Positions 1 through 8,019 of a stretch of DNA of 19,140 nt are shown one piece after another. The stretch comes from an uncultured Bacteroidales bacterium (lineage in GTDB: Bacteria > Bacteroidota > Bacteroidia > Bacteroidales > UBA932), in assembly GCA_934667175.1 (NCBI GenBank), contig CAKULN010000053.1, positions 1-19,140 of the forward strand, in the 5' to 3' direction. The notes under the pieces were generated by a model that saw only the letters and a list, made by a program, of their open reading frames with translations, had not been told where the DNA came from and searched no databases. Numbering within the stretch: the stretch's first letter is position 1; every line of letters starts with the position of its first letter. The position numbers were made by a program, and so were the translations under genes.

Positions 1-193
1 GGCCGGAGCCGAGCAAGGCCGTGCCGAAGGTATTGAGCAAGGAATGGCCAAAGGACTGGAGAAGGGGATAGAGAAGGGGATAGAGAAGGGGATAGAGAAG
101 GTCGCCAAGTCTTTGCTGTCGTTAGGCCTATCGGCTGAACAGATTAAGTCTGCCACAGGATTGAGCGAGGAGCGGCTAGAGGCTTTGCGGTGA
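1..193 (+). CDS. Rpn/PD-(D/E)XK nuclease family transposase, C-terminal end (partial)
   Basis: Only the 3' end of the gene is inside the window. Reading from base 2, the frame stays open to a TGA at 191-193 and gives about 63 residues. The tail is rich in Glu, Lys and Gly and holds three identical EKGI repeats. It ends in a short helical module (KSLLSLGLSAEQIKSATGLS) resembling the small C-terminal domain of Rpn-type recombination-promoting nucleases, also annotated as PD-(D/E)XK nuclease family transposases. In that family such tails follow the N-terminal nuclease domain, which lies outside this window, so no catalytic residue can be checked. The gene converges on the U32 gene with a 93-bp gap. 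The family call rests on tail similarity recalled from the family, not on the nuclease core. Confidence 0.7.
   Translation, partial: AGAEQGRAEGIEQGMAKGLEKGIEKGIEKGIEKVAKSLLSLGLSAEQIKSATGLSEERLEALR
59..94 (+). repeat. 12-bp in-frame tandem repeat, three copies
   Basis: The unit gagaaggggata occurs three times in perfect tandem, with a partial fourth copy to about 101. Each unit encodes Glu-Lys-Gly-Ile, so a change in copy number would keep the frame. Such variable EKG-type repeats are common in the linker before the C-terminal module of Rpn-family proteins. Confidence 0.9.
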
Positions 194-286
194 GAACATC
201 ACCGCGTTGCCAACGGAGGGCAAGGCAGACAGGATCACTTCGGAATATTCCCGAATCGCAGTGGTAGTGGTGGTAAATTTACACAA

Positions 287-2446
287 TTAATCGCTAACCA
301 GTACCACCATCTCGCAATTGGCGCAGTCGAATGAGAGAGGGTAGCGTTTGCTGTTGTTGTGGAGGTAGAGATGGGACGTTGGGAAAGTCTTGCGGTTGGA
401 TGCGGTCGATCCCGATGCTGATGGATTGTACGGGGTGGCCGAACCCTTCGTTCCGGCGGATTGCTGCCTGACTGGGCAGAGACCAAGCTCGTGGCGGATG
501 CAGTATTTTGTCCTCATCAGTTCGGCGTCCGGGCGGCGTGAGATCTCAAAGGCGTCGTCTGTCTGTGTGGCTCCCAATGACTGGTAGGTTTCCCGGGCGA
601 TATGGTTGGCGATGTTCGCCTTGTACGTAAGATGGATGCTTTCCGAGGCTTGTTCTTGAATATCAAAGACCTGGAATAAAGGAGACTTGGTGCTCCGGCA
701 GCCTCTCAAATACACAGGGCTGTTCTTTGAGATTTCCTCACTGCCGATGGAATCGGAGGATTCGATGTGAGTGGAGCTTGTCGATAGAGGAATAGCCCTG
801 CAAGGCATCTTCTCGAGGGTGGCGGCAAGGTCTCGTCTGATGGAGTTCAGAGTGGAGGCCGGGAGAAAAGGAATCGAGCCGTCAGGGGTCTCGACTTTAA
901 GCGAATGTAGTGTGAATGAATATATTCCCGTCACTTTTGAGATTTGTGAGGCGAACATCCCGCGCATCCTTTCGGCGTTCTCCGCTACGTCGCCTCCTGC
1001 TTCACGTTCCAGTGTGACATTTCGCCCATCCTGACTCACCGCATTGATTCTCAATGAATATGTCTGCTCATCCGGTCGCTTTGATGGCTCTTTGCTCAGT
1101 CGCTTCGGCAGGCTCAGCGACCGGTTCTTTTCTGTCACTAAGCGGCATCCTTCGGTCACTGAGCCTGTCGAAGTGACTGAACCTGTCGAAGTGACCAGGC
1201 CAACCTTGACCGAGATGTCCACAAAAACCGGAATCATCCTGACCGGCAGGTTGGACTCCAGCTCCCTTTCGAAATCGATGCTGAGGTTTCTGTACAGTTT
1301 CATGCCGGGATAGAGCCCTTGGACAACATTTCTGCACGTTATCTGGTTCCCCTTACAGACTTCCCCTCGGAAACCGACAATTTCTCCACGGCCTTTGGCG
1401 ATGAAAGAGAACCCATCCCCGTTATGAAGCCGTTCAGCAGGATTTTTCATCCGTACGTTTATCGTGGAGCCCTGCATGGAGGCCACTGTTCCGATCTCCT
1501 CTCCAATCGATTTCGGCGCGTTCATCGAGGACCATCCTGTCGATCGTTCCCCGTCCAGAAACAGTTGCGTGTAGCCACGGTTGAACGTTTTCCTAAGATC
1601 CGGCGTGAAACCTCCTTCCGACCGTCCGAACGAGGCCCTGCGGTACTTTTCCGGGTTCGCCGCGGCCAACTCATCCAACGCCAATGAATATGCCCGCACG
1701 GCATTCCGCACGTAGGAAACGCTCTTCAGCCGCCCTTCAATCTTGAACGAGCATATTCCCGCCTCCGCCAGATCTTTCAGTCTATCGATCAGGTTGTAGT
1801 CTTTCAGCGAAAGCAGGGCCTTGTTCCGCGCCAGGACATTTCCGGACTCGTCCACAAGGTCGTAGAGGGAGCGGCATGCCTGGATGCATTCCCCTCGGTT
1901 GGCGCTTCGCCCTGCGATCCGCTCTGACATGTAGCACTGTCCGCTGTAGCAGACGCAAAGGGCTCCGTGCACGAAAAACTCCAGTTCGCAGTCCACCGCC
2001 TTGCGCACTGCCTTGATCTGTTCCAAGGACATCTCCCTCTCCAGAACCAACCGTGAAGCCCCGACGCTTTCGTAAAGCCTGGCCTTCTCCGGAGTCCTTA
2101 TCGCGCACTGTGTCGACGCATGGACCGGCAGGTCTGTCAGTTTCCAGACCGCAAGGTCCTGCGCTATGATCGCGTCCACCCCGGCTGCCTTCGCCCCGGC
2201 AAGCAGCCGTTCGGCCTCCGCGAGTTCGTTATCGAAAAGGATTGTGTTGAGTGTAAGGAATATGCGCGCACCGAACCGGTGGGCATATTCACAGAGACGC
2301 TGGATGTCCTCCAGCGAATTTCCGGCGGCTTTCCGTGCCCCGAACGCAGGCCCGGCGATATACACGGCATCGGCACCGCAGTCAACCGCCGCGATGCCGA
2401 TGTCTATATTCCTCGCTGGAGCGAGCAATTCGAGATAGTCAAGCAT
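287..2446 (-). CDS. U32 peptidase-family protein (RlhA/TrhP-like, with DUF3656 region)
   Basis: The 719-residue protein starts MLDYLELLAPARN, the usual opening of U32 proteins. It carries the U32 signature around residues 155-175 (EFFVHGALCVCYSGQCYMS), followed by GECIQACRSLY. The Cys residues in LCVC, GQC, GEC and QAC match the cluster that binds iron-sulfur in the RNA-hydroxylating members. The tail has the expected YCIRHELGLC and FDCANCEM motifs, so the protein is full length. E. coli relatives RlhA and TrhP (YegQ) hydroxylate 23S rRNA and tRNA; length and the DUF3656-like middle favour the RlhA branch, but the substrate is inferred. Residues about 417-450 (VTSTGSVTSTGSV through RSLSLPKRLS) are translated copies of the dispersed palindromic repeat. 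Removing them would bring the length nearer RlhA size. Start at 2446; no convincing promoter or well-spaced RBS was seen. Confidence 0.9.
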   Translation of the reverse strand: MLDYLELLAPARNIDIGIAAVDCGADAVYIAGPAFGARKAAGNSLEDIQRLCEYAHRFGARIFLTLNTILFDNELAEAERLLAGAKAAGVDAIIAQDLAVWKLTDLPVHASTQCAIRTPEKARLYESVGASRLVLEREMSLEQIKAVRKAVDCELEFFVHGALCVCYSGQCYMSERIAGRSANRGECIQACRSLYDLVDESGNVLARNKALLSLKDYNLIDRLKDLAEAGICSFKIEGRLKSVSYVRNAVRAYSLALDELAAANPEKYRRASFGRSEGGFTPDLRKTFNRGYTQLFLDGERSTGWSSMNAPKSIGEEIGTVASMQGSTINVRMKNPAERLHNGDGFSFIAKGRGEIVGFRGEVCKGNQITCRNVVQGLYPGMKLYRNLSIDFERELESNLPVRMIPVFVDISVKVGLVTSTGSVTSTGSVTEGCRLVTEKNRSLSLPKRLSKEPSKRPDEQTYSLRINAVSQDGRNVTLEREAGGDVAENAERMRGMFASQISKVTGIYSFTLHSLKVETPDGSIPFLPASTLNSIRRDLAATLEKMPCRAIPLSTSSTHIESSDSIGSEEISKNSPVYLRGCRSTKSPLFQVFDIQEQASESIHLTYKANIANHIARETYQSLGATQTDDAFEISRRPDAELMRTKYCIRHELGLCPVRQQSAGTKGSATPYNPSASGSTASNRKTFPTSHLYLHNNSKRYPLSFDCANCEMVVLVSD
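1099..1196. repeat. Palindromic repeat copies inside the U32 coding sequence
   Basis: At 1099-1122 there is a copy with arms GTCGCT/AGCGAC around the core TTCGGCAGGCTC. At 1154-1196 there are two overlapping copies of the GGTCACT/AGTGACC type that share a middle AGTGACT. Both belong to the family scattered through the intergenic DNA to the right. They are read in frame within the U32 gene (residues about 417-450) without stop codons. Confidence 0.85.
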
Positions 2447-2670
2447 ACCTCTCGCTGAGATTAATTATTGGAACATTCCACGTCGCAAGATGGTTGCCCA
2501 TCTCGAATTCCCATTTCACGTTACCCCTACCCTAAATCCCTCCCCTCGGGGGAGGGGGATGTGCTTCGCACACCCCAAGGGCCTTTCACGTTACCCCCTC
2601 CCTAAATCCCTCCCCTCGGGGGAGGGACTTGCTTCCACCGCAAGCGGAGGAGAGGGAAATTTCTATGGAA
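2447..2670. repeat. Intergenic region with 70-bp direct repeat carrying GC-rich hairpins
   Basis: Two copies of a 43-bp block begin at 2514 and 2584, exactly 70 bp apart, with very few differences. Each holds the perfect hairpin CCCTCCCC-TCG-GGGGAGGG (2538-2556 and 2608-2626). The sequence after each hairpin differs, but each tail has its own smaller inverted repeat (GTGCTTCGCAC; CTTGC/GCAAG). The region lies just downstream of the TPR gene and upstream of the U32 gene, both on the - strand, so the hairpins could end or attenuate TPR transcription. There is no clear T-run, so termination is inferred. Confidence 0.8.
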
Positions 2671-3606
2671 TTACTTGCTGAGGGAGGCGATCATCTGCTT
2701 GGCCTGTGCGCCGAACTTCGGATCGTCCTGAACCTTCTTGTAGAACTCCAGGGCTTTGGCGTTGTTCTTGGCGCCCTGATAGAGAGCCGCCACAGTGAAG
2801 GTGATGGCCGGAGCGTTCTTTGCGTCAGGTTTGATCTCAAGGTACTTCTCGAAATACTTGATCGCGTCAGCGTTCTTGCTAAGCTTCTGGGAAGCCTGAC
2901 CGGCGATGAGGTAGGCGGTGGCGTTCTCAGCATATTCGTTGGCCTTTTCGGCGGCCTTGACAGCGTCAGCGAGCTTGTTTCCCTTGAAAGCGGCGTTGGC
3001 CTGCCTTACATAGATGTTGGAAATCTGCTCCTTGGCGGTTTCTTCCTCACCGTTCCAAGCAGCGTGCTTGAAAGCCTCGATGGCTTCCTCAGCCTTACCC
3101 TGGGCTCCGAGAGCCTGACCAAGATATAGAGCGGTCTTGCCGGCTGTGGTGTCGATTGCGTAAGACTTTGCGAAACCGTCGGCGGCGGTGGCGAAATCCT
3201 TGATCTTCAAGGCGTCCACACCTTTCTGCATCCACATCTGAGGAACGAGTTCCTTCGCCCTTTCCACAACTTCGGTGTTCTCATATTCAGTGGCGATCTT
3301 TTCGACCTCTTCAAGCTTTACGGCGGCCTCATCGTACTTCTTGTCCTTGATCAGGTCCTTGGCGATCTCAAGGGCTACACCCGGGATGGCGTTCTTGCAG
3401 TTGGCCACGAGCTCATCGGCGTCAGCGCCAATGGTCTTACCCATTTCGAGAGCCTTCTGGAAGCAATCGAGGGCTTCGGTCCAATTCTTCAGAGAGATGG
3501 CTGTGGCTCCATTATTGTAGAGTTCAGTTGCCTGGGCCATGTCCTGAGCGGATGCCATGCTTACTGCCATGAAAGCGGCAGCGATCGCGAGAATAAACTT
3601 TTTCAT
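2671..3606 (-). CDS. Secreted tetratricopeptide repeat protein
   Basis: The 311-residue protein has a clear Sec signal peptide (MKKFILAIAAAFMAVSMASAQ). The rest is Ala- and Lys-rich TPR-like helical pairs, for example TELYNNGATAISLKNWTEAL (near residue 30), KYDEAAVKLEEVEKIA, DFATAADGFAKSYAID, KAEEAIEAFKHAAWNG and NADAIKYFEKYLEIKPD. No other domain is visible, so it is probably a periplasmic or outer-membrane-associated scaffold. The strong preference for GAG, AAG and GCC codons would fit high expression. A -7 box lies 49 bp upstream of the start on the same strand. It is divergent from the M16-like gene and shares its promoter region. Partner unknown. Confidence 0.85.
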   Translation of the reverse strand: MKKFILAIAAAFMAVSMASAQDMAQATELYNNGATAISLKNWTEALDCFQKALEMGKTIGADADELVANCKNAIPGVALEIAKDLIKDKKYDEAAVKLEEVEKIATEYENTEVVERAKELVPQMWMQKGVDALKIKDFATAADGFAKSYAIDTTAGKTALYLGQALGAQGKAEEAIEAFKHAAWNGEEETAKEQISNIYVRQANAAFKGNKLADAVKAAEKANEYAENATAYLIAGQASQKLSKNADAIKYFEKYLEIKPDAKNAPAITFTVAALYQGAKNNAKALEFYKKVQDDPKFGAQAKQMIASLSK

Positions 3607-3652
3607 CGTATTAAAATTTATGTTTAACTATATTCCTGATAATAGCAATAAC

Positions 3653-3675
3653 CACAAATGTAATAAAAATTTGTG
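3653..3675. promoter_or_regulatory. Inverted repeat between divergent promoters
   Basis: CACAAAT at 3653-3659 and ATTTGTG at 3669-3675 form a perfect 7-bp inverted repeat with a 9-bp spacer. It overlaps the -7 box of the TPR gene and the -33 TTTG of the M16-like gene. It could be a shared operator, or simply two oppositely oriented promoter elements with similar sequence. Confidence 0.4.
3655..3662 (-). promoter_or_regulatory. Bacteroidetes-type -7 box for the TPR gene
   Basis: On the - strand this reads TACATTTG, an exact match to the TAnnTTTG box of Bacteroidetes housekeeping promoters. A start near 3650 would give a leader of about 45 nt to the ATG at 3606. The -33 element is not convincing: the nearest TTG is only 14 bp upstream. 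Confidence 0.55.
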
Positions 3676-3702
3676 TCAATTGCACATTATTGGTTATTTT
3701 TG
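3670..3702 (+). promoter_or_regulatory. Bacteroidetes-type promoter for the M16-like gene
   Basis: TTTG at 3670-3673 is followed after 21 bp by TATTTTTG at 3695-3702, matching the -33 and -7 (TAnnTTTG) consensus at normal spacing. Transcription would start near 3706-3709, just before the GGGAGG ribosome binding site at 3710-3715. This rules out the upstream ATG at 3673 and supports the ATG at 3724. Confidence 0.65.
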
Positions 3703-3723
3703 TCTAAACGGGAGGTATCAGTA

Positions 3724-6252
3724 ATGCGTTGCTTTATCAAATCAGTCTTGTGTTTTGCGCTGCTTGGTTTTTCAATAATGATGCCAGCGCAGGATCTGCC
3801 CGTTCTCCAAAAGGACGCGGCCGTCACGACGGGCAATCTCACAAATGGAATCTCATACTATCTGGTGACGAATCCTTCGATGAAAGGTGTGGCCGATTTC
3901 GCCCTTGTGCGCAAGGGTGAGTGCGACACACTTATGGCCAGAAAGGAGCTCTCCTCATTGCCTCACTTCAACAAGACCATTCCTTATAAGTTTCTGTCCC
4001 GGAAGGGAATAGGCTGCCGTCAGGAAGGTTATATCTCTTACAGTGGCGACGCCACCATATTCAGGTTCGATGATGTGCCTGTCTTTGATAAGGCGGCATC
4101 GGACACCACCCTTCTGATGATGTTCGATCTGATAGCGGCCCGCCCGTGTCGGCATGCTGTCATCATTGCGGGCGACATCAATCCATCGGCCATAATCGAA
4201 AGGATGAATGTCTTCTCATTGATGGTCCCGTCACGCAACCCTGTCTATAAGAAAAAGGAATATGTCTGGAAGCCTTTGGAGGAGGCAGAATATTCATTCA
4301 CCCCGTCAGACATTTCCTCCGTGACGGTGGAATTCCGCTCGCCGAGGACTCCGGACGATCAGATGGCGACCATTCAGCCGTTCATCTCGGAGCTTTTCTC
4401 GAACGCGCTGCGCGAGGTCGCCTCAAGCCGTCTTAGGGAGTCGTTCCTGTCCAGGAATATTCCTGTAAGATCATTGGAGGTAAGATATTCCGGCAGTGCG
4501 GCAAGCGCCGGTGACGAGCGTTTCAGCGTGAGTGTGCGGACATCCCGCGGCCAACTGATGCCGGCCACTTTGGCCGTCGCCTCCACTTTGTCGGAAATCT
4601 GCTCCAAAGGAGTCGGATCCGATGAATATAGGGTCGCGCGCAATTCCGTCCTGAACGCTTGCCTCAAGGCTTCCTCCAACGATGCGATCGTCCGCCAGTG
4701 CGCCTCCGCTTATCTATACGGAGCTGACTTGGCCTCCCCGGCGACCAAGGCGAGATTCTTTTTGTCAAGGAATATGTCCGCGAAGGCCGAGACTGATCTT
4801 TTCAACTCCTACGCCTCCGCTTTGCTCTCCGGAATGGAAACCCCGTACGTGACGTGGACCGGAAATGAGGAAGACTATGACGAGTGGTTCTGGCCGTCGG
4901 TGTTCGAGTCTGCCGGAAGAGGCGTCTCTATGCTGGAAAAGCCTTTCTATCATTGGAAAGCCAGTACCAAGGACACTTCGGCTTTCTGGAACGATAAGAA
5001 CAAGGTAAAGGTCAGGTCGGTGGTTTCCGAACCGGTCTCCGGTGGGGATATGTGGAATTTTTCCAACGGCATGAAGGTGATCTACAAGAAGATGGACACA
5101 AAAGGTCGCTTCAGCTATTCCTTGATGGTCAAAGGCGGTTTTTCCACCGTGAGAAGCCTTCAGCGTGGTGAGGGGGCTTTCTTCTCGGACATGTTTGGCC
5201 TTTGTGAGATCGCCGGAATGTCCGGAAGCGATTTTGACAAGATTCTCAAGTCCAACGGAATCGAGATGAACTGTACGGTTTCGACCTCGGATCTGAGATT
5301 GTCCGGCTCGGCTCCGTCAAACAGGCTTACCCTCGTGCTGAAGGCCTTGCTTTCCGCCGCCAATCGTAGAAGACCGTCCGCTTCCGCTTTTGAGTCATGG
5401 AGAACTCAGGAACTTGCGTCTCTGGAGCCGGCCTATCTTGACAGCCTGATGTACCAGGACTACAACTACTCATCGGTCAAGACTCCATCCGGACTGACGG
5501 CTTCAGTCATGGATGACGCGTCGGATTTCTTTGACAGCCAGTTTGTCCGCACCAATGACGGCGTTCTGGTGATCGCGGGGGACATGTCGGCGGAGTCGGT
5601 GCAGAAGGTGCTGTGTCAGTACCTTGGCGGATTCCGTGTCAGCAAGTCTTCGACAGTCAGGCAGTTCGTTCCTTACAAGATGCGCACTGGGGCGACAACA
5701 TACTCAAAGATCGGCTCTCCGGTCAGCATCAGCGTCGCCTTGGCCTGTGCCGAGCCTTTCACGACGGAGAACTACATGGCCTTCAAGGTCGCCGGCCTCG
5801 CCCTTCAGCGCAGGTTGACAGGCGTGATGGCCGAGCATGGTTTCAGCGTGAGGATGTCTGACCGTTTCAGCGTCTGGCCACAGGAGGCTTTGGAGTTGAT
5901 CTTCACTTGCTCTCCAGTTCCTGAGTCTGGTCTTCCTTGTGGGGTGAAGAGTGGCTCTGACCAACCGATGAGAGCCCTTGTCGCCGCAAGGAAAGCCATA
6001 GAGACAGTGCTTTCGCAACCGGTTGACGCGGCGGAACTGGCCTCGTGCAAATCCTTGCTGGCCAACAACTACGCCACCTATCTGTCAAACACGGACAACT
6101 ACATTGACGCCATCCTTATGCGCTATTCCGCCGGCAAGGATGTGCTCACTGGCTACAACAACAGGATCGGAAGCGTCTCCGCCGACAAGGTTAAGGAAAT
6201 CTTCGGCGTCCTGTCCGAAGGAATGAGAATTGAATATGTCGTCAAACAATAA
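3724..6252 (+). CDS. M16-like (insulinase family) exported protein lacking zinc ligands
   Basis: The 842-residue protein begins with a signal peptide (MRCFIKSVLCFALLGFSIMM). The ATG at 3724 is chosen because GGGAGG lies just upstream and the promoter lies within the longer reading frame. Two M16-type halves are visible. The first opens with LTNGISYYLVTNPSMKG near residue 40. The second opens with FSNGMKVIYKKMD near residue 446, and later segments fit M16 C-terminal domains (GVLVIAGDMS). The catalytic HxxEH motif is absent from both. Where active members read H-F-L-E-H, this protein reads GEGAFFSDM at about residues 482-490. It is therefore probably a non-catalytic M16 homologue, possibly a partner or chaperone subunit of an active M16 protease. 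The 3' end overlaps the next gene by 23 bp, suggesting co-transcription. Confidence 0.8.
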   Translation: MRCFIKSVLCFALLGFSIMMPAQDLPVLQKDAAVTTGNLTNGISYYLVTNPSMKGVADFALVRKGECDTLMARKELSSLPHFNKTIPYKFLSRKGIGCRQEGYISYSGDATIFRFDDVPVFDKAASDTTLLMMFDLIAARPCRHAVIIAGDINPSAIIERMNVFSLMVPSRNPVYKKKEYVWKPLEEAEYSFTPSDISSVTVEFRSPRTPDDQMATIQPFISELFSNALREVASSRLRESFLSRNIPVRSLEVRYSGSAASAGDERFSVSVRTSRGQLMPATLAVASTLSEICSKGVGSDEYRVARNSVLNACLKASSNDAIVRQCASAYLYGADLASPATKARFFLSRNMSAKAETDLFNSYASALLSGMETPYVTWTGNEEDYDEWFWPSVFESAGRGVSMLEKPFYHWKASTKDTSAFWNDKNKVKVRSVVSEPVSGGDMWNFSNGMKVIYKKMDTKGRFSYSLMVKGGFSTVRSLQRGEGAFFSDMFGLCEIAGMSGSDFDKILKSNGIEMNCTVSTSDLRLSGSAPSNRLTLVLKALLSAANRRRPSASAFESWRTQELASLEPAYLDSLMYQDYNYSSVKTPSGLTASVMDDASDFFDSQFVRTNDGVLVIAGDMSAESVQKVLCQYLGGFRVSKSSTVRQFVPYKMRTGATTYSKIGSPVSISVALACAEPFTTENYMAFKVAGLALQRRLTGVMAEHGFSVRMSDRFSVWPQEALELIFTCSPVPESGLPCGVKSGSDQPMRALVAARKAIETVLSQPVDAAELASCKSLLANNYATYLSNTDNYIDAILMRYSAGKDVLTGYNNRIGSVSADKVKEIFGVLSEGMRIEYVVKQ

Positions 6253-6841
6253 GTTCGGAACCATCATCCAAATCGGAGACATCCTTGTGTCTGAGGATGT
6301 CGTCACTGAATATTTCGCCTGCGACTACGCCCTTTGCAAAGGCTGTTGCTGCATCATCGGGGACAGCGGGGCCCCACTGGAGGAGTCCGAGTTGGAGCCT
6401 TTGGAGGAGAACTACCCTGTATATTCAAAGCTTATGAGGCCGCAGGGTCGCGCGCAGATCGACAAGGAAGGCTTTTTCTCCATCGACCGTGACGGGGACA
6501 TCGTGACTCCTGTCGTGGATCAGACAGAAGAGTGCGCCTACACGACATTCGACGAGTCCGGCAATTGCTTCTGTTCCATAGAAAGATGTTTCTTTCAGGG
6601 CACATGCAAGTTCCGCAAGCCGCAGTCCTGCTGGCTCTATCCGATTCGCGTCACCAGACTCACCGGCGGTGGCCAGGCCTTGAACCTCCATCGTTGGGGA
6701 ATATGCAAGGACGCCTATGAGAAAGGACGCCGCGAGGGCATCCATGTCTATGAGTTCCTACGTGAGCCGCTGATTTCCGTCTATGGAGAGGATTTTTATG
6801 CGGCTCTCTCCTTTGCCGCCCAAAAGATTCTGTCTGACTGA
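6230..6841 (+). CDS. DUF3109 family cysteine-rich protein
   Basis: The 203-residue protein matches DUF3109: an N-terminal IIQIGDILVSEDVVTEYFAC, the cluster CDYALCKGCCCIIGDSGAPL, then CAYTTFDESGNCFCSIERC, CKFRKPQSCWLYPIRV and HRWGICKDAYEKG. The many conserved cysteines suggest bound metal (zinc or iron-sulfur), as in the related YkgJ-type family. The biochemical role is unknown. The start overlaps the end of the M16-like gene in another frame; AAGGA at about 6218-6222 can serve as RBS. A second ATG six bases on (6236) is an alternative start. Confidence 0.85.
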   Translation: MNMSSNNKFGTIIQIGDILVSEDVVTEYFACDYALCKGCCCIIGDSGAPLEESELEPLEENYPVYSKLMRPQGRAQIDKEGFFSIDRDGDIVTPVVDQTEECAYTTFDESGNCFCSIERCFFQGTCKFRKPQSCWLYPIRVTRLTGGGQALNLHRWGICKDAYEKGRREGIHVYEFLREPLISVYGEDFYAALSFAAQKILSD

Positions 6842-6894
6842 GTGCGGTTCGGAAACAAAGCATAATGTCGTGGCCACCACTTGGGCCAATGTCT

Positions 6895-6930
6895 ACATTC
6901 TGATTAAGAAGTTGTTGGTATTCAGAATGT
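6895..6930. other. Inverted repeat in intergenic DNA
   Basis: ACATTCTGA (6895-6903) and TCAGAATGT (6922-6930) form a perfect 9-bp stem with an 18-nt loop, between the DUF3109 stop and the promoter of the hydrolase gene. There is no T-run. It may be a weak terminator or a binding site. Confidence 0.4.
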
Positions 6931-6982
6931 TAGTTAATGATATTGTCCATGCCTGACTATGGTTTGTGGCGGGTTATTGGTG

Positions 6983-6990
6983 TAACTTTG
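6983..6990 (+). promoter_or_regulatory. Bacteroidetes-type -7 box for the hydrolase gene
   Basis: TAACTTTG matches TAnnTTTG exactly. A TTTG at 6963-6966 lies 16 bp upstream, a little closer than the usual 19-21 bp. The box lies downstream of the ATG at 6966, so translation should start at 7020 in an A-rich leader without a clear Shine-Dalgarno sequence. Confidence 0.55.
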
Positions 6991-7019
6991 CATCTGGTTT
7001 TCTGATAAATAAGATAAAA

Positions 7020-7901
7020 ATGAGAACAAGATTAATCATTAGACTTGCTGTGTTGGCGGCAGTGATCGCCACCGCTTTAGGATGTGTCAAGACTCCCGCT
7101 TCAATCAAGGAATTGCCCTCAATGTACGTTAGAATGGACAGCGTCAAGGTACACTATAAGACAAGCGGTCGGGGTGACAAAGTCGTGGTTTTTGTCCACG
7201 GATTCGGGTGCGACATATACTCTTGGGAAAGACAGTTCGAAGGGCTGAAAGGCATCAAAGGCCTCAGGATGATATTCATGGATCTGCCTGGATTCGGCGG
7301 AAGCGACAAGCCGCGCGTGGAGTACACATTGCAATATTTCGCAGATGCAGTGAATGCCGTGATGGCGGCTGAAAGCGTTGATTCGGCTGTGCTCGTGGGA
7401 CATAGTCTCGGGACCCCGGTCTGCCGGCAGGTGCTTCTGACTGGCGGCAAGGGGGCGCTTTGCGACATCGACGGAGTGTACTGCTTTTACAGCGATCCCG
7501 TGAGTCCTGAATATGAAGCCGCGATCCATGCTTTCGCTGACAGCTTCACGGGCGAAGGCTGCCGCGCGAACATCGAAGGCTTTGTCACATCTTTGGCTGG
7601 CCCGGACACCCCGGCATCCATCACTGAATATGCCATGTCCACCATGCCATTGACTCCTGAATATGTCGCCTCAAGCACCATGCGCAATCTTGTGGAGCGG
7701 AAGTGGTGGACAGGGGAGCCTATCCTGGCTCCGGCCAAAATCATCTGCACCCGGAACAGCGGACTCGATCCTGACAACAAAGAGAAGATGGCGGCACTGT
7801 ACCCTCGGATGGATTATACCGAACTGACAACCTGCGGCCATTTCATCCAGATGGAGCAGCCGGAATTGGTGAACGAACAGATTCTGGATTTGCTGGACTG
7901 A
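7020..7901 (+). CDS. Alpha/beta hydrolase lipoprotein
   Basis: The 293-residue protein has a lipoprotein signal (MRTRLIIRLAVLAAVIATALGC), with the lipidated cysteine at residue 22. It has an alpha/beta hydrolase fold: oxyanion motif HGFG at residues 60-63, DLPGFGGSDKP, nucleophile elbow GHSLG with Ser129, a late acidic residue (Asp250 or Asp252, in NSGLDPDN) and His274 in CGHFIQMEQPE. The catalytic triad therefore looks complete. It is probably a membrane-anchored periplasmic esterase or lipase-like enzyme; the substrate cannot be read from sequence. The start at 7020 is supported by the lipobox and the upstream promoter box. It is followed by a strong hairpin. Confidence 0.85.
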   Translation: MRTRLIIRLAVLAAVIATALGCVKTPASIKELPSMYVRMDSVKVHYKTSGRGDKVVVFVHGFGCDIYSWERQFEGLKGIKGLRMIFMDLPGFGGSDKPRVEYTLQYFADAVNAVMAAESVDSAVLVGHSLGTPVCRQVLLTGGKGALCDIDGVYCFYSDPVSPEYEAAIHAFADSFTGEGCRANIEGFVTSLAGPDTPASITEYAMSTMPLTPEYVASSTMRNLVERKWWTGEPILAPAKIICTRNSGLDPDNKEKMAALYPRMDYTELTTCGHFIQMEQPELVNEQILDLLD

Positions 7902-7941
7902 CTCCGACCGCAACTGCTCTTAACATTATAAGTGTAATAGT

Positions 7942-8008
7942 GGCAGAAAAAAAGACTTTCCGAAATTTTGCACGTAACCAAAATTTCGGAAAATCTTTTT
8001 TCTCTGCC
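7942..8008. terminator. Long hairpin, probably a bidirectional terminator
   Basis: A long inverted repeat runs from 7942-7970 to 7979-8008 with an 8-nt loop (CACGTAAC). The inner 23 bp pair with one mismatch (CTTTCCGAAATTTTG opposite CAAAATTTCGGAAAA). A-runs on the left arm and T-runs on the right arm make it look like an intrinsic terminator on either strand. It lies 40 bp after the hydrolase stop and separates it from the efflux locus. Confidence 0.75.
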
Positions 8009-8019
8009 TTGTTCCACCG

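Noticed and set aside
3673..3723. Longer N-terminus for the M16-like protein from the ATG at 3673.
   Set aside because: The promoter -7 box lies inside that extension, and the signal peptide and RBS fit the ATG at 3724.
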